From: Terebella lapidaria | Lineage: Eukaryota; Annelida; Polychaeta; Terebellida; Terebellidae | Length of the DNA stretch: 64,000 nucleotides | Reading direction: 5' to 3' | NCBI GenBank assembly: GCA_949152475.1 | Contig: OX424560.1 | Location: 6,386,001 to 6,450,000, forward strand | Shown: piece by piece, positions 36,613-49,029 of the stretch | Numbering within the stretch: position 1 is the stretch's first letter | How the letters are laid out: each line of letters opens with the position of its first letter | Notes under the pieces: model-generated | Databases searched by the model: none | Told to the model about the DNA's origin: nothing | Seen by the model: the letters and a program-made list of their open reading frames with translations, nothing else | Program-made: the position numbers and the translations under genes

Positions 36613-37614
36613 TAAGCCCTTAAAATTTACATTTTTGTTGTCGAATAGTTGACAATAATTATGAGATTACGTTATTGTGACGTACCGAGATGAATAACAT
36701 TCTAATATATAACACATTCCAATACACCAACGAAGTGATGCTACTCCGTGTACAAACTGAGGATTATATATGTACCATTATTACTGCTTTGTGTGAACCA
36801 GACTTATACTTATTTCAAAGCTATTGTTATGTATATATCATATATATCATATACATATATATCATGTATATTTTACACACTACCTGGTCCTGATGACACC
36901 GGGTCATGACACCAGTGTGGCCTGGATGAAACTGTTCTATTTCACAAGAATCATAGTCGTGTACTCATTGCGGATGGAATAAGATGACTATGAAGTCCCA
37001 AAGTTATCCAAGCATGGTGGGTAGTACACCCAAATATCTGTTTTTGACCCACTTTAATCTGATACTATGGTTAAACTCTGAAGTGTACCATGCATGTATA
37101 GCGTACATTATATATTTGTTTCACAACTGATTAACCAATCAGCGGTTTGATTCTAATATGAGGTATAATAAGTTTCAGTGTGTTCGAACATGAGTATACA
37201 TATCAACGGATACCACTGAAATGTGTTTCATAAAGCTAATGTAATGAAAAGACCAAATAAGCTAAGTTTATATAACCAAGTGTATAATGAGTTTACATAT
37301 ATAATGAGTTAGTATATCAATCATATAATATAAGAAGTTGAATACGATGTGTGGTAAAGAATTCATGCTAATGGAGATGAGAGTATTTACCCATAGCTCA
37401 TATTATTCCGGGAATGCTGTCAGGGAATCGAGTGTGATGTCATCAGCTCCTGAGCCCCCTTTCAAGTAATTACTACCTTCCGGAAGTTTTTTAATGCTTA
37501 TCATAAAACTCGTGGATCATGATAACGATCCGGTTTAGGCAGATGTCAAAAACCAAATGCACATGTGGAAACACTGCATATGTGAAAGTACTTATACTTC
37601 AGTCCCACATGGGC
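36613..37614. other. No gene recognised
   Basis: AT-rich sequence including a short (ATATATC)n-like run at about 36832-36868. Nothing conserved was recognised. Confidence 0.45.
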
Positions 37615-38330
37615 GACAGGCACACTGGTGAGACTAGAAATATGAATTTGTGCTGGTGAGCTGGTCAAACATTTACAGATAAATACAAATACTTTTCTGA
37701 GCATATCAGTGTCCATGACACATCTATTTCATACGATTTTGTAGCCAGCCATTTAAGTCTGTGACAGGAAACAGTTATCTACATTCCATTTACATTGCAT
37801 GGATGATGACAGAAGGTTAAGCAGTCAATATAATGATAATAAAACATATAAAACGTGTTTGTTGTGGTGCTGACCAGTGTTTGATTCAGGTGAGAATGCA
37901 TGGAAATCATAGCCATGGGTCGTAGATCTCATTACACTGACATGTACAAGGCTGCATTATTATTGTGACGGAAATTGCTGCTTCCTCTTTTCCAATCTGA
38001 TATGTCTCATTGTGCCAATAATTAATCCGCCCACACCTGACCTCATCGCAATCGGATCTGGGTGTCACAAGTAAATGAAGGGAAGCTCAATAAGGTCCAT
38101 CTGTACCTACACTAATTGTTACTGGGGTAACTCTGTTGGCACGCGATGATGCCATCACAGAACATTGATAGATTTGTTGAGACTGGTGATGAGAGTTTAG
38201 GTTCCGTGGTGTGTGTGAGAGCATCTACAGAAGCTCGCGTTGAGTAAGACACGATACCTAAAGCATCACACTGTGTGTAGATTAATAGGTGAATGATATC
38301 TGTCCACGTTGGCATTATACTAAGATCTGC
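37615..38330 (+). repeat. Segmental duplication, copy B, with upstream block copy 3
   Basis: Paralogous to 31855-32524 (see there). It is uninterrupted at the place where the 32529 transposon inserted and continues into GATTAATAGGTGAATGATATC. No exon relic of the PAN-like family follows immediately. Confidence 0.75.
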
Positions 38331-39689
38331 TACATAATATGGTTTTCATTCTGACCCCCTGTTTGACGGACTGCTAAGAACGGGACATTCAAACTAATAC
38401 ATTGTCCTGACCCTTGTTGTTGTCGATGGCGAGCGAATAATTATTACATACTGCGATGTATACTCCAGTGTCGGGGGAAACTGAGGAAACTTAATGGAAC
38501 TTCACTGGAACCACTATACATGGCGTAAGCTTGATGCTCCGGAAAGAGTGAGCGTTTCCTGTCACACATGTGGCACCCCTCATGCATGTCCCCAGATTAT
38601 CATGCAAACAAGCCCTGCTGCATATCGTCGCAGATTTGGTGTACTTATACACTTAATTGTGATGACGTACATATATTTTCTTAATAAATCATTTCCTGGC
38701 CGCAGCAGCATAGATGTTAACTGGGAACTTCGTTGAAGTCCCTTGTATTTCGAGGTAAATAGTGTGTATGGTTATCGAATCCTACTTATCAGTGTAACTT
38801 GTAATATTCTCCATTATCATATAGTAGTGGTATAAACAACGTACATACCACATTTCATGAGTCAAAGCTGTTTCATACAAGCATATGATCACAGTATTCT
38901 TTGCTGAATAGTTCTGCTATTGTTGCTATTTATCTCCCAGAAAATCCGCCTGAATCCTGGAAGAAAAATTGTGTGGAAGACCAATAGTATGATGGTTTGT
39001 TTTCCCTCTTTTATTACATAATCTAAAACGCGAAAGACATGGCGTTCGATGGAATTCGCTGGGTTTGGAGTTTCACACTTGGTGTTGTTGACTGTTTGAA
39101 GGGATACATTCCGCCCACGCCTGACCTCATTATAAGTGGATCAAGGTGAGACAAGGAGGATCAACGGAACCCAATCATGTTAATCATTTCTCTCAACTGC
39201 AAACCTCACATGCAAAATGTGTTGTTGGTGACTTGGACATATTCGTATAAGCAGAAACTTGTCGGGCTGATGATGGAAATATAAGTCAAAATCATGAACA
39301 AATACCGCACACAAAAAGAAATTTCATGCATGGTGTCTCCTATTGAGCTCCACCAATTACTGGTAGACTGTCAAGGCAACAAGAAGTCCTCAGAAATCAC
39401 ACATTTTCGGAGTGATTTTAGATGGCAAAACAGCATTATTTAGTCTGGTGATAAACTGAAGGCTAGAAGATGCGATGATTTTACGCAAATTGGATTTTTC
39501 TGGGAAAATGTGAATCTAGGGGCAGGCTTAGAACTATATATATTGTGATTCACGTCAACCGTATACAGGACATGTATGCGTGTTTGCCCACAGAATCATG
39601 GTTGCCTCTCAAACTTCCTAACCGTTAGGAGCTGCACCTGATGCGTCCGCTTGAAATCATACATAAATTATCAAAACTGTACTATACAC
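38331..39689. other. No gene recognised
   Basis: Includes a partial, diverged copy of the CGCCCACGCCTGACCTCATT block near 39111-39175. The rest is unassigned. Confidence 0.4.
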
Positions 39690-40469
39690 TATTGCTGGAT
39701 CTGCAATTTGCTGAATGCTCTGCAGCATAATATACAATCTAAACCTCATCGTTCAAATTTGAACTATCGTTTTTATTGCGTTCAATGGCAGGCAGTGTTC
39801 ACAATATATTTATTGGCTTAGTCATCGCCAGTGAAGGTCTCGTCATGTTTATTAACACAACTATCAAACACAGTTCAATTTATTCCATGCTATTGGTCAA
39901 ATGGTACATATTGGTTTGAACGAGATGGAATACTAATATAACGTTATTCTGAAATGACAACTATTGATGCTACCGGTAATACAGGCATTGACGTCCAAAA
40001 AATAAAAGCATAAACTTGACGTGAATCGCAGACATTTTGCGAAAACCTCCGTCATATCAAGTTGTCAATATAAGACGTCGCGGTCATTGGAACAAACTAG
40101 TGTGTTCCTTAGAAATTACAACCATTATATTTTGGAAGATCTTTGTGCACTGAAGCACCACCCAATAATTTATAGACACACCATTTCAATGGGAATAATG
40201 GAACAATATAAAAGTCGAGCGAATGCAAGCGCCATGAGAATAACTCCTTTGAATCTATTCTCCGAAACATTCATGAATTAAAAATGGTTCTGTCTTCAAA
40301 CATATTATTGCCAAAAACAATGGACAATAGGCATACACATTCATTGTATAATGGTATGGATGAAATGTACTAGTAAGTACACCCACGTATCGGTTAGTAC
40401 AATGCGGAGGTACGAACCAGCAAGCACATCATATCTCAATAACCCGTTCAGTGAGTGAACATCATCAAA
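39690..40469 (+). repeat. Upstream region of the intact secreted-protein gene, duplicated at 27700
   Basis: Carries the promoter of the next gene. See 27700-28514 for the shared marks. Confidence 0.65.
40207..40214 (+). promoter_or_regulatory. TATA box of the 40470 gene
   Basis: TATAAAAG lies about 260 bp before the ATG at 40470, so a transcript start near 40238 with a 5' UTR of about 230 bp is expected. The pseudogene copy has TATTTAAG at the equivalent place. Confidence 0.5.
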
Positions 40470-41264
40470 ATGAATTCAAACTTCGAAACATTATTTGGAT
40501 ATATCTGCTGTTTGCTGTCTTCAATCAACATTTCTTCTTCTTGTATGTTCTACAAAGCTCATTTTCTCAAAGCACCTGACGTAACGGTGTTGCAGGTTTT
40601 CACAGTGGACGATTTTACTTCTGCGTGTGAGCTGCTTTGTTACATGAATCCTGCGGAGTGTCCAGCAGCAAACCTCGTACCCCAGAGTGACGGATCATAC
40701 CTCTGTCAGTTTGTGTACCTCGCAATCCAGGCCACAGACAAGGATCTTCTGGAACCAAACCCTGGAGGAAAATACATCTCACATCTGGACCGACAGTCTG
40801 TATTCACAGATCTGACAGCACTTCATACAAAATCCTGTTCTGCTTCTTCATCATACGCTTCTTACACATGTGAAAATGTGTATAATAAACAGTACACAGC
40901 TTTGTATACAAGACCATGGATGATACAAAACCTATCAATTCTCCCGGGCTCATTTTGGATACAGATTGAATATTCCGTTACTTATACTCTCGTTAAAGTG
41001 GAGTTCTTCAGAATGTGTGGTCACACAAGCGACCTGGTTCATGTGACGGACATTCAGTTTTCAGATGGTTCCATCCTGGATTACACGATGCCATGTATTG
41101 ATCTCCCTTCACATGGTGACTGTGACGCGGTTCCCAAGGACACGTTGCCCGTTCAGCTAATCCGGATGAGTAAGATGACTGTCTACATCAGGTCCCGTTG
41201 TGATGGCCTAAGCCTTTCCTATATTGGCTTCCGGGAGATCATAATGTGGGGATATGTGAATTGA
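40470..41264 (+). CDS. Secreted protein: PAN/apple-like domain plus discoidin-like C-terminal domain
   Basis: Single open exon of 264 codons. The first ATG in good context (AAAATGA) is preferred over the upstream GTG because the broken paralogue at 28515 starts at the same ATG. Residues 1-25 (FGYICCLLSSINISSSC) look like a signal peptide. Residues 25-80 are cysteine-rich (C53-x3-C57-x6-C64-x14-C79) and resemble a PAN/apple module. Residues 142-262 resemble a discoidin/F5-8-type beta-sandwich: FWIQIEY, LVKVEFF, IQFSDGS, MTVYIRSRC and the closing GFREIIMWGY. Such proteins are usually extracellular and bind carbohydrate or protein ligands; the ligand here is unknown. It is the only intact member of a family with many dead copies in 11-42 kb, and an AATAAA follows at 41456. 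Domain names rest on my reading by eye. Confidence 0.75.
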   Translation: MNSNFETLFGYICCLLSSINISSSCMFYKAHFLKAPDVTVLQVFTVDDFTSACELLCYMNPAECPAANLVPQSDGSYLCQFVYLAIQATDKDLLEPNPGGKYISHLDRQSVFTDLTALHTKSCSASSSYASYTCENVYNKQYTALYTRPWMIQNLSILPGSFWIQIEYSVTYTLVKVEFFRMCGHTSDLVHVTDIQFSDGSILDYTMPCIDLPSHGDCDAVPKDTLPVQLIRMSKMTVYIRSRCDGLSLSYIGFREIIMWGYVN

Positions 41265-41455
41265 AAATGGTGTTGGAAATTCATAGTTGACATAATGAAA
41301 TTCTGTATGAGAGTTGCACGACTATTAATTCTGTGTTAGATGATTGTAACCGCATCACTTTGTAATTCACATTGTAATTTTCATGGGAAAATTATTTTAT
41401 TGGAGATAATTTACATTCCTTGCCATTTATTTTGCAAAAACAGATGAGTTAACCG

Positions 41456-41461
41456 AATAAA
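41456..41461 (+). terminator. Polyadenylation signal of the 40470 gene
   Basis: AATAAA about 190 bp after the stop codon, in an AT-rich 3' flank. Confidence 0.5.
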
Positions 41462-41469
41462 GAAGCTTG

Positions 41470-42853
41470 CACATACCATGAGGTGTTATATGCTGGCCAG
41501 TCACCATCACATACACCTATCTAGCATAGAATGAATGTGATATGATATCACCCACTAGCTTCCGCGACGTATTAAACAATCACACCATATTATTTGAAGT
41601 GATGTTGGCAGGAAAACTATTTTTTCCAAATCAATTACATATATGCCTGTGGTCTCAGAATAATAGGTTGCAAAACGAACTTTGCTTGATCAAATGGATA
41701 AATCAAGCATTTGACAGTACTAGCAGCCGCTTTTTTGGTTTTGTGCGCCACTCAGAGTTACCTCTGACTTAACCTAGTTCACGCTCGATTGGCTCGAACA
41801 TACACGAGTAAGCTGGAATCGCACTGCGTCATGGTATACAAAGCACCGAGAATGGCGGTAATGTAAACAAACTCAAAATATCTCCACCAGAAACTCGCAA
41901 CGAAATCTATTAGAAAGGGGCGTCTGTTTGGGCATACAAGTGCAGATAAATAACTGATATGTTTTCTTCGTTCGATCAGAAAGATATGGAAAAATCCATA
42001 ACTTGCTGCCAATATCACTTTAAAGGTCATATTTGTATATTCAGACAGTGAATTGTAATACGTTGAATTGTTTAATTGATGATAATGGTGATACTAATAG
42101 GTTCATAAGATGTAGATTCACCATCTCCAAAGCATTTCATTTTATATATCCTGATTGAATTATTTGGATACATCTGCACTTTGCTGTCTTCAATCAATAT
42201 TCCGTCTTCTTGTATGTTTTACGAAGCTCATTGATTGTGATTGAATTACAACAATTTGGACTTCCAACGATAATTGAATTTGGAATCAGTTCAATTTCTG
42301 TGAAAATTTATTTATATTTGCATTAGTACCAGCAACAGCTATGCACTATGTTATTTCAGTCCACAAATTGTTTCCTCAAGTTCAACTCCTATATTATAAT
42401 ATTCGCCATTAAAACTATCTTTTTCACAGGACACTCGAAATCATTAATCTCCTCGCTGCAGCTATTAATAAAACACGAATTGAATCTTCATAATGAAATG
42501 CATTTGACATTGTGGATGTTTGTGGAACCTTTTCATAATGTCCAGTAATCGTTTTACTTGAAGATAAGAAATACATTGAGAAATATATTTCCACACTATA
42601 TGTATCAACATGCTGGATTGCACATGTGCATAATGATACATACGTAAATCAATGGTGATGAAGGAATAGATCCGCGTTAGCGACAAACGCAGTTATATTC
42701 ATGAAATGAATTTTAGCGTGAAATGCATATTTCTATCCACTGGGAATGCTTCCATAATGCAGCGCTCGATCCGTCACTGCAGGCGTTTTTTGTTATTTTC
42801 TTTTTATCTAGAACTACAACTTGAGATTATTGCAAAATAACTGGCACCTATTT
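41470..42853. other. No intact gene; holds one short gene fragment
   Basis: Apart from the fragment at 42156-42231, this is AT-rich sequence without a recognised feature. Confidence 0.4.
42156..42231 (+). pseudogene. 76-bp fragment of the secreted-protein gene's signal-peptide region
   Basis: GAATTATTTGGATACATCTGC, TTTGCTGTCTTCAATCAA and TTCTTGTATGTTTTACGAAGC match 40488-40562 of the intact gene. The match stops at CTCATT, with unrelated sequence on both sides. A third partial copy of this gene. Confidence 0.8.
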
Positions 42854-44302
42854 ATGGAGCAGAATTGGGGCCAAAATTAATGACATGTCATATTTTGCTA
42901 CATTCAATTTTTATCTTGAGATTATAGAACGCTAAACTATCAATTGCAGACATGAGAACTTCAGATTTTAGAAAGCACAAACAACAATATATATATATAT
43001 TATCTGTTTAAAATTTTAATATTTAAACTTTTTTTTCAAAATCAGCAACCCATGTGTGAAGAAAGGAAAATATAATTTCTATTTTAATAGTCTAGGATTC
43101 AGTGAAATACAAATAAAAAAACAATACTTTATATAAGTGATTTTCTCCTTACGTATTTCTAAAGTTTATATGTTTATAATTCACGTTCTGTCATTCATCC
43201 ATTGACAATTCGGCATTCAGAAATCTGTCTTCTGCATTTCGACATTTGAAAGCTCGTGTTGGAAAGTCTACAAATGACTCTCGCATTTGGAACAGAGGGC
43301 GTTCTGAGTTTTGTTAATGTGCAACCAAATACTCCCCCAAGCCATGCCACGCACACACCCATGTAAGACTGTTCACGGGAGGGGAAAGGACTTGAGCGGC
43401 TACATCTGTGCATCATGCAAATGATAATGTTTGTGAATAACTATATCAGCTACACCTAAAACATTATGATTGAACAAATATTTATATTATTGTAAGTTAT
43501 GCAAGTTATGTGTGTGCTGCTTCCTATTTTGTCGTGTCCATACCTGAAACTTTATTCATTTCACATTTTGCAGTAGTATTCGAACAAAAGTTTCGGAGAC
43601 AAATACTTTTATTTTATATCAACAACAACAATAACAACCGCAAGTTCATGACAAGGTGTTTTTATTAGTTGTACGAAAATATATTTATTCTGGATTCTAT
43701 GCACATAATGGTGATAAAATGGCACATAAATATGATCACTCATTGGGATTGGTTTTTGTTTTCAGAATCATAATTCAGTGAAAAATATGATGTGCACAAA
43801 CATTCATACTGAAAGTTTTGGGATGAGTTTTAGAATCACCAAAAATACCATCATAATCAAGAACATTCATACTAGCATATTCCTTTTCAGATGAGCCTCA
43901 TATATGTTTAAATTATCCTTATACCAGACAAAGTCCGCAGCAAAAAGAAAGTGAAACAAACATGTGGGTTTACCACAACAAAGATAATATTTATGACAAA
44001 GAACCCTAGCTGTGGACCATGTAAAGTCTTGATTCCACAGCTGAACCAGTTTGGATTGAAAATAAGAGTTTGACTCAACAAGACAAGCAATAATATCAGT
44101 ACATTATAAAAATAAATATTTTCAAAATTCAGTTCCACTTCAATATTAACAATTAACAAGCTAACTCCTACACAAATAAAACATACAAGGGAAATTCAGA
44201 CAACTGAGTCCAACAGATCTAAAGTGCAGTAATTATAGCTGAACACGAATGAAATTAGGTCCATCCTACAAATACTAGTACATGTATGATTATTAATTGA
44301 AA

Positions 44303-44318
44303 GGGAGGGGGGGGGGGT
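44303..44318 (+). repeat. Poly-G tract
   Basis: GGGAGGGGGGGGGGG. A likely length-variable site and possible quadruplex former. Confidence 0.6.
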
Positions 44319-44726
44319 CTTGGCCTTGCTACATATTCGTGAAAAAAATAGTTTATCAGAAAATGATAAATTACTGTGCTTATGTTGTTAACTGAACCAA
44401 ACTATATGTAAATTTCACAGACCATGCAGGACTGACACACATACATGTCTAACCATGCTGCTAACTTCACAGCTTGAAAATTCATGGAGTCCAAAATAGC
44501 TATTTAAATGTGCTTCTGCACTGAATACATTGTCTGTAACAGATATATTGTTTGGATCAGGTATATTACCTTTACCATAGCATTACAATATATTACTGCA
44601 TACACACAAACACAATAATATAAGTCTGTTATGAATGTGATCAATGTATATACATGTTCTTGGAAAATTGCAACTTTAAAACTTTGTGAAACTATCATTG
44701 AGCACCAAATCCTATACTAGGGCCTA

Positions 44727-45021
44727 TACCGTATTGGTCCTAATAGTGGCACGCGCCCTAATAGTAGAGCGCTCCCCTCTTTTCCCCCAAAATGTTCGAT
44801 TTTTGCAATCTTATAATTCACTTCATATCTTTCTGATAAGATCTTAGAGTTCCATCCACATATTCATGTTATTTGAATCATATTAAAGGGGATTGAAGGC
44901 TATAGGTATAGTATTCAGTGATTTTCTCAAAATTGACCTCAAGTTTGACCTCAAATTTTCGCGTGCTGCTGCAGGAGGTCTTGCTTTGGCTCGCCGTGCT
45001 ACTTTTAGGACCAATACGGTA
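44727..45021. mobile_element. 295-bp TACCGTATT-ended MITE
   Basis: The ends are TACCGTATTGGTCCTAATAG and, inverted, TACCGTATTGGTCCTAAAAG. TA lies next to both ends. The first nine bases are the same as in the MITEs at 28964 and 59129, although the interiors differ, pointing to a common transposase. It is nested in the 42854-46370 element, so it inserted later. Confidence 0.8.
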
Positions 45022-46562
45022 TAGGGAATGCTTCTGAACATGAACAAAACATACTTCATCATACCAAGTACATAATGCATTTGCATTTTTACTACCAAAC
45101 TCATTATTTATCACATTTGATGCCTTGCAAGGATGCACTATCAGCTCAGAGTTTAAGATGTTGAAGACAACATGTTGAGTGTCACCTTCAAGTCAGCCTT
45201 CGATCAGGAGCCATGCCGCCTTCAGTTTGCCTGTTGTGACTGATTTCAGTCAGTCGATTATCTTGGCTTCAGGCGATAACATCAGTCATCACCTAATAGA
45301 AATTTGAAAGAAACATTTGGAATTCCAATACACGTGTAAGCAACTATCAGGTCATAACTTGATAATTATATTATATTTATATAACAACAATTTGAGAATA
45401 TCTAGGATGATAAACTTTAAAAATTCGTAATTCACCTGTCAAAAAATCAGTAATTCCAGAGTTAAACCGTTCAATGGCTCTCCCCAGTTGCATCTGAAAA
45501 TGGAAGATATATCCAGTAGAAATGTATATTTATAGGCTATTACTAGTACATGGATAAACGAATAATAGTATTTTATTTTCAAAATCTACAGAATGGACCA
45601 TAATGGGCACAAGATGGGCGTTCGCTTCGTTTTCGCCTTCGCCGATTACACAAAGTCTATAAGCCCTAATTATCGCCCAGACACCACATTTCGGAGAGTA
45701 AATTCAACAAAGTAAATTGATTGTGAACTTAAAAAACTTGAAAAAGAGAACTCACCGTTACTTTTCTCTTCATGAAATATTGCGTGGCGAAGTAAAAACG
45801 GCTAGTAGATGGGTACAACATCATAGTTTTGTCGAAGCCGGCTGTGCAGACACTATTGACAATCCATCACCAGCCAGGAGTCTTTGCGCCGGCAGGGAGG
45901 CAGCATCAGGGGAGCATTTAGTTTCACAATCCCCTAACATACTTCGCGACATACTTCATGACATACTTCGTGACATACTTCAAGACTTCCAAATACGAAC
46001 TTTCAAACATGAACTTTCAAACACAAACTTTTGAAATACAAAAGATAGATTTGTGAATGAGGTGTTGAAATACGGAAGAAGAAAACAAGTTATATGAAGT
46101 TTTCTTTGTATTTTATTGAATCTTAGATTAAAATATAAATTTTATTTTCCTTTCTTCATACATATGGGTTGTTCATTTTTGAAATGTTCAAACATTAAAG
46201 TTTAAATGATAAAGTTTTAAACAGAGAATGTACCCATAGGTGTACGTGCTTTCTACAATCTGAAGTTTAAATGTCTATAATTGATGGTTTAGCAATCTAT
46301 AATCTCAAGATAAAATTGAATATAGCAAAATATAACATGTCATTAATTTTGGCCCCAATTCTGCTCCATACCTATTAAGCTAGGCACCAAGCTGAGGTGG
46401 GTCATTGATTCATAATGCGGTTTTGTTTTCAATATGCACCCTTCTGTGGTAATGGTCACCACGTGTAGATTGTGTCCTCAAGGAAGTTTCTAAGTGCATG
46501 CATTAAACATAACGAAACTATTTACACGTTGTTTTTCTGAAGAGAGCAAAACATATCATATA

Positions 46563-46758
46563 TATGCGAGTCGTGTAGGCCCCAAGTGGTTATGCGAGTC
46601 GTGTAGGCCCCAAGTGGTTATGCGAGTCGTGTAGGCCCCAAGTGGTTATGCGAGTCGTGTAGGCCCCAAGTGGTTATGCGAGTCGTGTAGGCCCCAAGTG
46701 GTTATGCGAGTCGTGTAGGCCCCAAGTGGTTATGCGAGTCGTGTAGGACACAAGTGGT
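46563..46758 (+). repeat. 28-bp minisatellite, seven units
   Basis: Units begin at 46563, 46591, 46619, 46647, 46675, 46703 and 46731, each TATGCGAGTCGTGTAGGCCC followed by CAAGTGGT. The first six look identical; the last has GGACAC for GGCCCC. No spacers, so not a CRISPR-like array. Recent expansion or active copy-number change is likely. Confidence 0.9.
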
Positions 46759-49029
46759 TCGTTTTTTCACCAGAAAGAGATGATCACTTCACGATTGAGA
46801 TGATCACGATTGGGAACAATTGTTTATCACTCGTGACTGACATACGTGAATCAAACCTATGAAGTTCAAATGTATAAATACCATATGCACGAGGTTGCGT
46901 ATAAGTTAGCTATAAGTTGTGTAGATCTAACTAGACTTTTACAAACAGACATATTCTTTCCCTTCAACTATCACTCCGGTACACTTTCGCCCATTAAGGT
47001 AAATATAATGATACAAAGTATCCACTTGAAAAATTTTACGAGTCAATCATATGATGTGGCTGTATAAGCAAGTACTTGAACAAACATCACACTACACGGT
47101 GTATTACATGATATCTCAAGTGTTGGGCGTTCCGACGGGATGAGTTCAAGGTTGACTCATCTCGAAAATCGGTATCTATTTGAGGATATGAATTTGCAAT
47201 CATACTATCTGGACGATGAGCTGTTGTCATAGTTTTATACATGATCGCGTCTACATCTGTCAAAATCAGTTTCTTATATGTTTCCCCTTAGACTGGTCAA
47301 ATGATTGTCACTGATCAATAATAATCACACACCTCAACTTTTTATTCCTCAGTTTTACCGATCACGAATATATTTGATATCTATGAACAACCACAGCACC
47401 TGTTACACATAATTATTTGATTCTATTTGTGGCTGGTTTAACAGTTGTTATTTTTCTTATTATACGTTCGTGCAATCCTAACCCCTAAAAATGTACGCGA
47501 CCATGGCGAATGCTATAGAAATTTGCTGTATATAATGAAAGAAAGTCTGACTGAACATTAAATGCAGAAGTTTTCCTTGTTCAGATATACTATGTTTTCC
47601 TTTTACGGGCTAACATATTAGTACATGGCCTGTTCGTATTATTCCGGTGAAAAAAAAAAATTGACGTAACCGCTAGTTTATTTTCACCGGCCACTTTGTT
47701 TGCATATTGACGTGGCACTGAAAGCACCCTGAACTCAGGTCTAGATACAAGACAGTATGGTCCAGTGCCTGCATATAAAGCGATGTCTGAAGCCTGGCCT
47801 ACATTCGTTAGGGAGGTGACTCACGGAAGTGGTTTTACATAGTTGTCGGGTTGTATGGGCAGAATGCAGCCCAAATACAACTAGAGCTAGTCATGGAATA
47901 CTTCATTATGGAATACTGGGATATTACCGGGATATTTCAATTCCAGTAAGTATGGTATGAACTACCTCAACACGCATTGAGCTAGTACCAATAAGTGTAT
48001 ATATGTGACAGGTAGTGGTTGACTTTTTCACAATTATCTTCCGCACAATATGGCAGCGCCGTACAATGTGTGTGTTATAACCACCATCAGGCCAGGCTAT
48101 AACCACCCGCCCCTCTCCGGTGTGGACGCTCGAGTTCCAAGGCCCTATGTGATTCCATGTTGTATTGATATGTTGTTTGGACCGATCTTTTGCATGTGCT
48201 GTCCAAATCAATGAAACCGAATGCTCCTTTCAATGACGGTTCACGCATGCAGAGAGTTGGTCCAGTTACTCCAGCGCCAAAAACACGTATCCATCAGTAC
48301 AAATGAGACACTTGTTTGTCAGCAAACGTATGTGCCACTATTTTGTGCCAAATAGTTCCCCTGTGTCATGTTTAGCATAGTTTTCAACATAATAGCATCG
48401 TTAATCCCATTTTTTCATTCAAACAGAAGTCGATTAATAATGTTTGGTCTCAAAATTTGCACCCATACTACGTGTATACCATAGTACAAATACATAGTGA
48501 TTATTCTCGAGTGAACTCGTCCAACGAGGAAATGCTTGATCAATTCTAATATGAACCTTCGTTGACAAGCATACAACGCGATAAGTGCTGTTGACATAAT
48601 GAGAATATGATCAAATTACGTCTTATCACAACTATGAAGGCACTATCTGGGTCACTGTACAGAGCAATATATGTATGTGGTACCAGTGTTGTATCTTATC
48701 GTTGGGGAATGTGGCTATGGTTGCACTTATTATCATTTCAACTTCCTGTTCATCATCCCTCCTTATTTTTCTGATGCCTCGTGTCTTTCCGATTGTTTTC
48801 TTGTTGTATTGTTGTAGAGTAATACTTTCCAGCAATCCAATGGGTAAGTCGCACAAATTTAGTCAGAACACTTTTCTTAGTCAGAACAGTTTAGACAAAA
48901 CCCAAAATAGACATATTATACCCCAAAATGGTACCTTATATAAGTTAAGAGGCGAACTCATAACGTTCCAGAAATGACTATCAACAATGTGTCTTGGTGT
49001 TTTCAGTATGTCAGTTTATATTTTCAGCC
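46759..49029. other. No gene recognised
   Basis: Only short frames without domains; no long repeat was noticed. Confidence 0.4.

Larger units (their letters stand above)
42854..46370. mobile_element. 3.5-kb element with ~430-bp inverted arms
   Basis: Left arm about 42854-43290, right arm about 45940-46370. Shared marks (in inverse orientation on the right) are ATGGAGCAGAATTGGGGCC, AATTAATGACATGT, ATCTTGAGATTATAGA, GAAGAAAGGAAAATA and GTATTTC/GCATTTC runs. The interior is unique, has no transposase frame, and carries the MITE at 44727-45021 and a small tandem run of GACATACTTCGT (about 45948-45985). The exact ends and target duplication are not clear. Confidence 0.7.

Noticed and set aside
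45717..46034. 105-codon frame
   Set aside because: It spans the inner arm and a GACATACTTC tandem run of a transposon; no recognisable protein.
46563..46758. CRISPR-like array
   Set aside because: Units are directly adjacent with no spacers, and the genome is eukaryotic.
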